NCBI GenBank assembly: GCA_002396005.1
Contig: DGVW01000096.1
Location: 1-17,805 of the forward strand
Source: Oribacterium sp. UBA4274
Lineage (GTDB): Bacteria; Bacillota; Clostridia; Lachnospirales; Lachnospiraceae
Reading direction: 5' to 3'
DNA length: 17,805 nt
Positions 1 to 8,500 of this stretch are shown piece by piece. Both the position numbers and the translations under genes were made by a program. The notes under the pieces are model-generated. The model had not been told where the DNA came from. It was given only the letters and a program-made list of their open reading frames with translations, and ran no database searches. Every line of letters begins with the position of its first letter. Positions within the stretch are counted from its first letter, which is position 1.

Positions 1-27
1 ACAATTAAATATATAAAATATCCACTG

Positions 28-56
28 TTTACATTCAAAATTAATAATGCTTTAAT
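28..56 (+). promoter_or_regulatory. Sigma-A promoter of the hydrogenase operon
   Basis: TTTACA (28-33, 5/6 to TTGACA) and TTTAAT (51-56, 5/6 to TATAAT) are separated by exactly 17 nt. TGC immediately before the -10 gives an extended -10. Transcription would start near 63, leaving a leader of about 68 nt before the ATG at 131. Confidence 0.65.
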
Positions 57-85
57 TATATATAGAACACTAATAATAACGGTAA

Positions 86-104
86 GTTATGACTAACTCA
101 TAAC
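86..104. promoter_or_regulatory. Perfect inverted repeat in the hydrogenase leader (candidate operator)
   Basis: GTTATGA-CTAAC-TCATAAC forms a perfect 7-bp dyad around a 5-nt centre. It lies about 25-40 nt downstream of the predicted transcription start and just upstream of the AGGAGG site. The position suits a repressor roadblock or a short RNA hairpin. It does not match the Rex half-site TTGTGA. The binding protein is unknown. Confidence 0.4.
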
Positions 105-130
105 CATTCCGAAGAATAGGAGGTTTTGTA

Positions 131-1963
131 ATGAGTAGATTGAGCATTGTAACACAAAACAATGCGCAGAAGACTGTGGAGGATCTGTATAAGGATCTGG
201 AACGTAGGATCACGGCCAGCCAGCCGGGCCTGTGTCCTGTTGATCTGGCAGCTTCATTTCTCCATCTATGTCATGCTCAGTCTTGTGGAAAGTGTGTGCC
301 ATGCAGAGTAGGGCTTGGTCAGTTGGAGGTTTTGATAGAGTCTGTGCTTGATGGTACCGCAACTATGGATACACTTAAGGTTATTGAGGATACGGCAGCA
401 AGTATTTACTATTCTGCAGACTGTGCTATAGGATCAGAAGCTGCACGTATGGTTCTGAAAGGTATCAGAGGTTTCAGAGATGATTATGAGGAGCACGTTC
501 TCCACGGACGATGCTCAGGACATCAGGATCAGCCGGTTCCGTGTGTTGCCCAGTGTCCTGCACATGTAGATATTCCGGGATATATTTCACTCATTCATGA
601 GGGCAGATATAATGATGCTGTTGCCCTCATCAGAAAGGACAATCCGCTTCCTGCAGTATGCGGTATGATCTGTGAGCATCCATGTGAGGTAAGATGCCGC
701 AGAACCATGGTAGATGATCCTATCAATATCCGTGGACTCAAGAAGTTTGCAGTAGAACATGAAGATGAGTTCAGAATCGGTGAGAAGCAGCCTGCTACAG
801 GTAAGAGGGTGGCAGTAGTCGGAGGTGGTCCTGCAGGACTGAGTGCAGCTTACTATCTCTCACTTATGGGCCATGAGGTTACTGTATATGAGCAGAGAAA
901 GAAAGCAGGCGGCATGCTGCGCTATGGTATCCCTGCATACAGACTTCCGCGAGAGGCGCTTGATGCTGAGATAGAGTGCCTGATGAAGAGCGGCTTCACA
1001 TTGAAAACCGATATAAGCATCGGCAAGGATATCGCTATTGAGGATCTGAGAGATCAGTATGATGCAATGTTTGTTGCCATCGGTGCTCACACAGACAAAA
1101 AAATCGGAATCGAGGGTGAGGATGCCAAGGGAGTGATCTCTGCAGTTGAGATGCTGAGAGCCATCGGAGATGATGATTATCCTGATTTTACAGGTATGGA
1201 TATAGTTGTAGTAGGCGGCGGAAATGTTGCTATGGACGTTGCCCGTTCAGCCATAAGGTGCAATGCAAAGACCGTCAAGATCCTCTACCGCAGAAGAGTG
1301 AGTGATATGACTGCTCTTCCTGAAGAGGTTGAAGGTGCCATCGCTGACGGCTGCGAGCTTGTTGAACTCAATGCACCTCTCCGTATCGAGAAGAATGAGG
1401 AAGGCGGCGTAGCTGCTATCTGGGTACAGCCTCAGATTGTAGGACCGATCAAGGATGGAAGACCTAAGCCGGTTCCTGCTGACACTGAGGAAGTCAGGAT
1501 CTCTTGCGACAGAGTGCTGGTAGCTATAGGTCAGGGCATTGATTCACGTAAGTTCGGTGAGTATGGTATCCCTGTGGAAAGAGGTATGATCGCAGCATTT
1601 GATACCAGTGACATACGTGACAAGGAAGGCATCTTTGCAGGAGGAGACTGTGTAACAGGTCCTGCAACGGTAATCCGTGCCATCGCAGCAGGTAAGGTTG
1701 CTGCAGCCAATATAGATGAGTATCTCGGATTCTTCCATGAGATCAAGATGGATATAGATCTGCCACCTATCAGATTTGATGATCACAAGCCATGCGGCAG
1801 AGTAAATATGAAGGAGCGTTCACCGGAAGAGAGAAAGCACGACTTCAAGCTGATGGAGTGCGGTATGTCTACAGAGGAGGCGTGTCAGGAATCCGGCAGA
1901 TGCCTGCATTGTGATCACTATGGTTATGGAATCTTTAAAGGAGGCAGAGAAGCAAAATGGTAA
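131..1963 (+). CDS. NuoF-type Fe-S domain fused to a GltD/NfnB-like FAD oxidoreductase, hydrogenase partner
   Basis: This 610-residue cytoplasmic flavo-Fe-S protein probably passes electrons between NAD(P)H and the hydrogenase encoded next to it. Residues 40-110 resemble the C-terminal 4Fe-4S domain of NuoF/HydB (C52, C55, C58 and C98), but the NADH/FMN-binding part of NuoF is absent. Residues 135-200 are a GltD-type cysteine domain (C138, C142, C177, C181, C185, C189). The FAD fingerprint GGGPAGLSAA is at 231-240, a second dinucleotide site GGGNVAMD at 362-369, and AGGD at 503-506. The tail carries further cysteines (C577, C585, C591, C594). The start is fixed by AGGAGG 7 nt upstream. The stop overlaps hydA by 7 nt, which indicates translational coupling. 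The GltD family is known as the small subunit of glutamate synthase and as NfnB/sulfide dehydrogenase. No GltB-like large subunit lies in the window, so a hydrogenase role is inferred from context. Confidence 0.85.
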   Translation: MSRLSIVTQNNAQKTVEDLYKDLERRITASQPGLCPVDLAASFLHLCHAQSCGKCVPCRVGLGQLEVLIESVLDGTATMDTLKVIEDTAASIYYSADCAIGSEAARMVLKGIRGFRDDYEEHVLHGRCSGHQDQPVPCVAQCPAHVDIPGYISLIHEGRYNDAVALIRKDNPLPAVCGMICEHPCEVRCRRTMVDDPINIRGLKKFAVEHEDEFRIGEKQPATGKRVAVVGGGPAGLSAAYYLSLMGHEVTVYEQRKKAGGMLRYGIPAYRLPREALDAEIECLMKSGFTLKTDISIGKDIAIEDLRDQYDAMFVAIGAHTDKKIGIEGEDAKGVISAVEMLRAIGDDDYPDFTGMDIVVVGGGNVAMDVARSAIRCNAKTVKILYRRRVSDMTALPEEVEGAIADGCELVELNAPLRIEKNEEGGVAAIWVQPQIVGPIKDGRPKPVPADTEEVRISCDRVLVAIGQGIDSRKFGEYGIPVERGMIAAFDTSDIRDKEGIFAGGDCVTGPATVIRAIAAGKVAAANIDEYLGFFHEIKMDIDLPPIRFDDHKPCGRVNMKERSPEERKHDFKLMECGMSTEEACQESGRCLHCDHYGYGIFKGGREAKW

Positions 1964-3690
1964 ATGTTACGATAGACGGGATCAAACTTCAGGTCCCTGA
2001 AAAAACAACTATACTGGATGCCGCCTCACAGGCAGGAGTCCATATCCCTACACTTTGTTTTATGAAGGAGTTAAACGAGATCGGTGCCTGCAGAATCTGT
2101 GTTGTAGAGGTAGAGGGTTATGAGAGGCTTTTTACAGCCTGCAACAACACTGTGGCTGAGGGTATGGTCATCCATACAAATTCAAAGAAGGCAAGAGATG
2201 CCAGAAAGACCAATGTCAAGCTGATCCTGTCTCAGCACAATACCAACTGTGCGGTATGTGTCCGCAGTGGAAACTGTACGTTGCAGAAAGTGGCTAATGA
2301 CCTTAACATTCACAGTCTCCCATACAAGAAGCAGTTACCGGAGAACAAGAGTGATGTCAGATTCCCACTCATAAGAGACTATGACAAATGCATCAAGTGC
2401 ATGCGTTGTATCCAGGTATGTGACAAGATACAGAATTCCAATATCTGGGATGTTGTAAATACAGGTTCCCGTGTCACTGTTGATGTAACAGGAGCATACA
2501 GTCTTGATGATTCAAAGTGTGTTCTCTGCGGTCAGTGTATCACTCACTGCCCTGTAGGTGCACTTCGTGAGAGAGATGATGTGGACAGAGTTGTGGAAGC
2601 GGTAGAGAATCCTGACAAGATCACCGTTGTTCAGATCGCACCATCCATCCGTACAGCCTGGGGCGAGCCTTTCGGATTGGATCCTGAGTTCGCAACAGTC
2701 AAGAGACTTGCTGCAGCCCTCAGAAGAGTCGGCTTTGATTATGTATTTGATACCAACTTCTCAGCTGACCTAACCATCATGGAGGAAGGTTCGGAGTTCC
2801 TTGAGAGACTGAAGAACTCAGAAACAAGCAAGTTCCCGATGTTTACATCCTGCTGTCCGGGTTGGGTAAGGTATGTAAAGGCTCACTATCCTGAGTTCGT
2901 GGATAACCTGTCCAGCGCCAAGTCACCTCAGCAGATGTTCGGTGCTGTTACCAAGAGCTACTATGCGAAGCTTCTCAATGTAGATCCTTCCAAGATCTTC
3001 TGTGTATCCATCATGCCTTGCCTCGCCAAGAAGGCGGAGTGTGCATATCCGTCCATGGTGGACGATCAGGGTGATCCTGAGGTTGATGTTTCTCTTACAA
3101 CCAGAGAAGTCAGCCGTCTCATCCGTTCAGAGCAGATCATCGTTAAGGATCTTCCTGAGGAGGAGCTTGATATGCCTCTCGGCATAGGTTCCGGCGCCGG
3201 CAATATCTTCGGTGCAACAGGCGGTGTTATGGAGGCGGCCCTCAGAAGTGCCTACTTCCTTGTAACAGGAGAGAACCCTCCGGTGGATGCATTTAAGGCA
3301 GTACGTGGTATGGACGGCTGGAAGGAAGCACAGTTTGATATAGCCGGTACGACTCTGCGGGTTGCAGTAACTAACGGTCTTGCCAATGCCAACAAGCTGC
3401 TCACATATCTTAAACAAGGACGTGTAAGCTATGATTTCGTTGAAGTTATGGCGTGTCCGGGTGGCTGTGTAGGCGGCGGTGGTCAGCCTATACACGATGG
3501 TGTGGAGATGGCCGCCGACAGAGCACCTGTACTTTACAGTCAGGATGCCGGAATGGAACTCAGATTCTCACATGAGAACCCGTCCATCAAGCAGATTTAC
3601 GAGGATTACCTCGGTAAGCCTCTGTCAGAGAAGTCGGAGCATCTCCTGCATACAGATCATCATGCGTGGAAGATGCCGGGTGAGAACTAA
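1957..3690 (+). CDS. hydA: [FeFe]-hydrogenase, monomeric CpI-like (group A)
   Basis: The enzyme catalyses reversible H2 production/oxidation with ferredoxin-type electron transfer in the cytoplasm. At 577 residues it is almost the size of Clostridium pasteurianum CpI and has the same domain order. A plant-type [2Fe-2S] domain comes first (C34, C45, C48, C62). The His-ligated 4Fe-4S site follows (H94, C98, C101, C107), then two ferredoxin clusters (C145/148/151/155 and C188/191/194/198). The H-cluster domain shows all three signatures: TSCCPGW (C299/C300), MPCLAKKAE (C355), and EVMACPGGCVGGGGQP (C500/C504). C299 is the family's proton-transfer cysteine. The start overlaps the upstream stop, with AAAGGAGG about 11 nt before the ATG. 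The GltD-like neighbour suggests the glutamate-synthase-linked A2 subgroup, which is an inference from context. The maturases HydE, HydF and HydG are not in the window. Confidence 0.97.
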   Translation: MVNVTIDGIKLQVPEKTTILDAASQAGVHIPTLCFMKELNEIGACRICVVEVEGYERLFTACNNTVAEGMVIHTNSKKARDARKTNVKLILSQHNTNCAVCVRSGNCTLQKVANDLNIHSLPYKKQLPENKSDVRFPLIRDYDKCIKCMRCIQVCDKIQNSNIWDVVNTGSRVTVDVTGAYSLDDSKCVLCGQCITHCPVGALRERDDVDRVVEAVENPDKITVVQIAPSIRTAWGEPFGLDPEFATVKRLAAALRRVGFDYVFDTNFSADLTIMEEGSEFLERLKNSETSKFPMFTSCCPGWVRYVKAHYPEFVDNLSSAKSPQQMFGAVTKSYYAKLLNVDPSKIFCVSIMPCLAKKAECAYPSMVDDQGDPEVDVSLTTREVSRLIRSEQIIVKDLPEEELDMPLGIGSGAGNIFGATGGVMEAALRSAYFLVTGENPPVDAFKAVRGMDGWKEAQFDIAGTTLRVAVTNGLANANKLLTYLKQGRVSYDFVEVMACPGGCVGGGGQPIHDGVEMAADRAPVLYSQDAGMELRFSHENPSIKQIYEDYLGKPLSEKSEHLLHTDHHAWKMPGEN

Positions 3691-3719
3691 CACAGATCGA
3701 ACTATAGAAACAGAACATA

Positions 3720-3753
3720 AAACGGTCCCGGAGGTTTATCTCCGGGACCGTTT
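3720..3753. terminator. Bidirectional terminator between hydA and the convergent diguanylate cyclase gene
   Basis: A perfect 14-bp stem (AAACGGTCCCGGAG with CTCCGGGACCGTTT) encloses a 6-nt loop. The outer A/T runs provide U-tracts on both strands. It lies 30 nt after the hydA stop and 17 nt after the minus-strand stop. Confidence 0.85.
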
Positions 3754-3769
3754 CTGTACTGTTATGCGA

Positions 3770-5194
3770 TTATCGATAGCTTCCGTATTGCTTTTTGAAA
3801 TTCATCTTGTTATCATACATTTTCTTATCGGCACGCTTCACAATGTCACCAATAGTATCTTCAGACTTGTAAATGTCCATTCCGAGGGAAGCAGAGTAAC
3901 GTTTCCAAGGATCCAGGGACTCGTCATTGAAGGATTTTATAAAACTGTTTTTGGCCTCTTCCAGAAGCTCATTGCGGTCATCGTAATCCTGACCCTGCAG
4001 GATGATGAGGAACTCGTCGCCACCGGTTCTGAAAACAGGTGAATGTTTAAATATATTACACAGAACCTTGCAGCTTCCGTTCAGATACTCATCACCGGCA
4101 TCGTGACCGAAGGTGTCATTAACGTATTTCAGGTTATTGACATCGGCCATGATAACGCCGACTTCTGTAAGCCCCGCCCGGATTTCTGCGTCAAGCTCAG
4201 GAACTGCTTTAAGGTAGGCTGCCTTGTTTTTGGCATGAGTAAGACCGTCTACATAGGTCATCTGGCTGATTTCTTCAATTTCCTTTTCCTTGTCAACGAT
4301 TTCGTCTTTGGCTTTATTGTAGTTTGACATGTAATACAGACTTTCTTTCATGTTGGCTACAAAGCTGTTGAACAGTAAACCAATCTCGTTGTCTGCTGAA
4401 ATGTTTAATTCTTCCAGACGGTGTATGTTATTGAAACGATCGGTCTCTGTCTCGTAGACAAAGCTGTCTATACAGGAGCTGATGAGATCCAAAGGTGAAG
4501 TGATCTGTTTACTTATACGCTGAAGGTTGAAATACAGTATCACTATCATGATCACAAGAAGGATGCCCATGAGCTGTATCATGAAATTAATATCCTGCTT
4601 GTGGAGATAATCCATAGAGAAATCAACGCAGGCACTACAGGAATAGTTACCGTCTGCATCGGTTATAGGCCGTACATAAGAGAGGAGATATTCGTTGTCC
4701 TGAGTATGTACAGTGTGAAATACCGCTTCTTTTCCCTGACTTATCTTCGTTACTTCCGAGGCAAATGGACCATCAACCTCATAGGTTTCTCCAATCCAGT
4801 CCACACTTTCCTGAGGTGGAGTATCACTATACTCTTCATCAAGATCAATGACTACGGTTGCGAGCGGTTCATCGCTATCGAAACGATATATGTACATATA
4901 GTAAACATCAGGGTAGTTATCTTTTAAAGTATGATAATACTTAACGAGATCTCTGTATTCCTGAAGCTGAAAGTTTTTCTCTATGAATTCATCCGTTCTG
5001 GCAGTGTCATAGGCATCAGCCATAAGCGTCGTGAGTCCCTCTGCCATGCGGGTGTAGTCATTGATCATACGCGATTCAAATCTTGTATAGACTACAACAC
5101 CGATGACTATGGCTATCACGAGATAGCTAAGTATCGACAATATGGAAATCTGATAAGATAGTGACTTTCTGAATTGCTTTAAAATGTTCTTCAT
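3770..5194 (-). CDS. Membrane-anchored diguanylate cyclase with extracytoplasmic sensor
   Basis: This protein should make cyclic di-GMP from two GTP at the inner face of the membrane. With the ATG at 5194 it has 474 residues. A first membrane helix spans about 16-36, an external sensor region about 40-202, and a second helix about 203-224. A HAMP-like/linker segment and a charged coiled coil (KEKEIEE, about 302-310) follow. The GGDEF domain spans about 312-474, with DVNNLKYVNDTFGHD near 351-365 and an intact RTGGDEF at about 389-395. The residues before it read FKHS, so no RxxD inhibitory I-site is present. A TTG codon directly upstream could extend the frame by one residue, but AAGGA sits 7 nt from the ATG and favours the ATG. 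The gene is divergent from the EAL/GGDEF gene. The external domain may be Cache-like, but this is not certain. It does not look like a histidine kinase because no HisKA/ATPase motifs are present. Confidence 0.9.
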   Translation of the reverse strand: MKNILKQFRKSLSYQISILSILSYLVIAIVIGVVVYTRFESRMINDYTRMAEGLTTLMADAYDTARTDEFIEKNFQLQEYRDLVKYYHTLKDNYPDVYYMYIYRFDSDEPLATVVIDLDEEYSDTPPQESVDWIGETYEVDGPFASEVTKISQGKEAVFHTVHTQDNEYLLSYVRPITDADGNYSCSACVDFSMDYLHKQDINFMIQLMGILLVIMIVILYFNLQRISKQITSPLDLISSCIDSFVYETETDRFNNIHRLEELNISADNEIGLLFNSFVANMKESLYYMSNYNKAKDEIVDKEKEIEEISQMTYVDGLTHAKNKAAYLKAVPELDAEIRAGLTEVGVIMADVNNLKYVNDTFGHDAGDEYLNGSCKVLCNIFKHSPVFRTGGDEFLIILQGQDYDDRNELLEEAKNSFIKSFNDESLDPWKRYSASLGMDIYKSEDTIGDIVKRADKKMYDNKMNFKKQYGSYR

Positions 5195-5511
5195 CAATAT
5201 GTCCTTAGGGTGTCAAAACGCAGAATTTAAAATATAAAAAGAGGTTCCTCCGGTAAGCCGGCGTCCTCTATTATTCTTTTCGGCGAAAGTCTGATAATAA
5301 TTGGTATTTTCATGAAAAGTTCATAAATACATACTATGTAATGAGTGTTAATGCTTTTGACATGTAAATTATGTGCATTATGTAAGGAAATTATGCGTAA
5401 AAATATTATATAATGTGTTAAATAATCCGAAATAATTGTGTAGTAAGACAGGGTGAAGAGGGCATCTTTCCGGAGACGTTAATTGAGCTTTTGTTACAGG
5501 CGGTAGTACTT
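5195..5511. other. Divergent intergenic region between the two cyclic-di-GMP genes
   Basis: No credible protein gene lies in these 317 nt. From left to right it holds the ribosome-binding site of the leftward gene (AAGGA), a terminator-like hairpin (5240-5269) and a second AT-rich hairpin (5270-5301). Two DNA dyads follow, TTTTCATGAAAA (5307-5318) and ACATA-C-TATGT (5329-5339). Promoter elements for the rightward gene are ambiguous. A perfect TTGACA at 5357-5362 lacks a good -10 at 16-18 nt, and a perfect TATAAT at 5409-5414 lacks a good -35. The leader after 5415 includes a weak stem near 5452-5473. Confidence 0.6.
5228..5269 (-). terminator. Terminator-like hairpin in the leader of the diguanylate cyclase gene (possible attenuator)
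   Basis: Read on the minus strand, AGAGG pairs with CCTCT around an inner CCGG-cttA-CCGG-type hairpin, and TTTTTATATTTT follows at once. A T-run directly after the stem is the form of a rho-independent terminator. It points toward, and lies upstream of, the gene starting at 5194. The stem has an internal asymmetric loop, so its strength is uncertain. It could stop transcription from the divergent region or act as a conditional attenuator. Confidence 0.45.
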
Positions 5512-8500
5512 ATGAAAGAAGTCGAGAGTATAAGAAAATATCAGATGAGTGCATCTGAACTAAAAGAAATAGAGGACTCGGTTATTGCCTATGGTGTATA
5601 TCAGGTGATTGACGGACGTATAGTGCCGCTGGCTCTTTCGGGCGGATTCATTGACATGTTCGGAGTTCCAAAGGAGCAGCTTTACAGTATTCTCAGTGAG
5701 GATGTATTCAGAATCACACATCCTGATGATCTCGCACGTTATAAGAATGATACCTTCGCTTTTGTTATGAATCCGGATGCAGAATACAATACAAGCTGTC
5801 GTATCAAGCTGCCTACGGATGATTACTATGTGATATTGCGAGCTCAGGGAAAGCACAGGATCCTTCAGGACGGTACGGATTTATGCATTGTATGGTACAC
5901 AAGGTCAGCTCTTCCGGCAGACGACATAGCACTTCGTAACAATGAGCTGGAACGCAGGGAGATGGAAGAACTCCGTAAGGAAAATCGCAATATCAGGAAG
6001 ATGTACTATGATGTACTGACCGGTCTTCCTAACATGTTTCTGTTTTTACAGCTTGCGCGTATGGCCTTTAAAGAGCTTGATGATGAGAATGGATACTACA
6101 CCATTATGGCTTTTGATTTCTCCGGCATGAAACATTATAACAGTAAGTATGGACTGGAGAAAGGAGACAGACTTCTGCGAAGCTTTGCAGGAATTATGAG
6201 AAACCATTTTGGCAGCGATTGCTGTTCAAGATTCGGTGAGGATCATTTCTATGCCTTTTCTTTCAAGGATGATGTGGAAGAAGAACTGGAAAGCATTTTT
6301 GAGGAAACGAAAAATATTAACAACAGTAATTCTCTTCCGTTAAAGGCAGGGGTTTATAAGCATGCCAAAAAGGATATGCCTGTAAGTCTCATATGTGACA
6401 AAGCGAAAATTGCTGTTGATATGTTAAAGGATAGTTACGAATCAAAGTATCTTATCTTTGATGAGAACATGGAAAAGGATATGAATATCAGAAATCATAT
6501 CCTGAGCCATCTGGACCAGGCACTTAATGAAAGATGGATTCAAGTATACTATCAGCCGATTATACGAGCTGTTAACAGCCGCATGTGCGGTGAGGAGGCA
6601 CTTGCCAGGTGGGTGGATCCGGAACTCGGCATAATCATGCCTGAAGATTTCATACCTATCATTGAAGATGTAAGACTGCTGAGTAAAGTGGATCTCTATA
6701 TGGTGGAACGTATACTTGAAGACATGATAGACGCAAGAATCAAGAATAAAGTACCTATGTCACCGGTATCTGTAAACATTTCAAGATATGATTTTGAGTA
6801 TTGTGACATGGTGACAGAGATTACACAAAGGGTGAAGGCTGCCGAAATTTCACCGAAATATCTGAACATTGAGATTACAGAAAATGTTAGCGGCATAGAA
6901 ACGGATTTTCTGAAAGAACAGGTCAGACGGTTCCATGAGAATGGTTTCAAGGTCTGGATGGACGATTTCGGAAGCGGATACAGCAATCTGAATGTGCTTC
7001 AGGATTTTGACTTTGACCTTATAAAGCTTGATATAAAATTCATGATGAATTTCGGCAAAAGTAAAAAGAGCAAAGGAATCATCATCAAGATCATCGAGAT
7101 GGCTGAACAGCTGGGCGTTGATACATTGGCAGAAGGTGTAGAAACGGAGGAGCAGCTAAAGTTTCTGAAGGAAATCGGATGTGACAAGGTACAGGGGCTT
7201 CTGTACAGTTCGCCTAATCCTATAGAGGAGATCATCCTGAGATACAGACTGGGAGTCGGACTTCAGCGTGAAAAGATGGAAGAGGCAGACTACTATGATA
7301 AGATTGGTCAGGCAAGCCTTGATGATCCTAATTTCAACAGTGATACCGCCACAAAGATCGCACAACACTTCACAGGGATAGGTGTAGGCATCATGGAGTA
7401 TATTGGTGATGATAAGTACCGTATACTGAGGGTCAACAAGAGTTACAGAAATTATCTGAAGATCATGTATGGCCCGGATGTTAAGTTTGAAGGAATCATC
7501 GGCTATTCAGACATGGAGAGACATCATGTTTTTAAAGACTCGGTTGAACGCTGTATCGTTTCGGGTAATTGGGAAGCGGCCTACGATATAATCTCGGTCA
7601 AAGATATCAAGATCAATACCAACACCAAGGTTCTGGCCCGTGACCCGCTTACAGGAGCATATGCTCTGATGATAGTCATGACCTCGGAGAAACGTAATAA
7701 GAATGATACGAAGGGATATGAAGACATCAGTCCGGTATCCTTCGGAAGTGATTTCGTAATTCCGGCTATAGACACGAAGACCAGATTACAGAGGCATACG
7801 GTTGATGATGCCATCATTAAGATAGTGGAGCATCTCAATGCGGAAAATCCGTATAATGATTCCATAAGGAAGGTGCTGAAAGAAATAAGCGCAGTTATCC
7901 ATCCGGAGAAGATATACATTCTGGAGAAGGACGGCGAACATATAAGCAGCATCTTCAAATGTGAAGACGGTGATATCTCACTGAGCACAGATCATATCAG
8001 AAATCGTGATTATGTCTTCTACAGTCATATCTGGGACAAGTATCTGGGCACTGTTGTGGATGGGATATCAGCAGAAACAGCAGATATCAAGGAGTTTGAC
8101 AAAGAACTGTATTATGACCTGAAAAAGTATGATATAAACAGGCTGACTCTGGCACCTGTTTTTTCAAAGGGCGTCATCATAGGTTTTGTCGGTGCAGATG
8201 ATTACAGATTGGATGAGAAGGAGGATACAGAGTATATTTTGTCAACTGTAGCAGGTTTTCTGTCCTTCAGGATGGCAAACAATATTCTGGTAGAGAGGCT
8301 CACCTATGTGGCAGAGCATGATGAACTGACCTCTTCTTTTAACCGTAATGCACTTATGAAAAGAGAGGTCGAGTTATCCAAAACGACAGGAAGCGTGGGC
8401 ATTGTGTTTGCTGATGTAAACGGACTGAAGTATGCCAACGACAACTTCGGACACGATGAGGGTGACAGGCTGCTCATCAGGGCAGCTGATCTCATAGCAC

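Noticed and set aside
86..104. Rex operator for the hydrogenase operon
   Set aside because: The half-site is GTTATGA with a 5-nt centre, unlike the Rex pattern TTGTGAA-N4-TTCACAA.
5195..5345. Cyclic-di-GMP riboswitch before the diguanylate cyclase gene
   Set aside because: The region is structured, but the conserved class I core (GACGCAAAGC-like and the receptor pairing) was not found on either strand.
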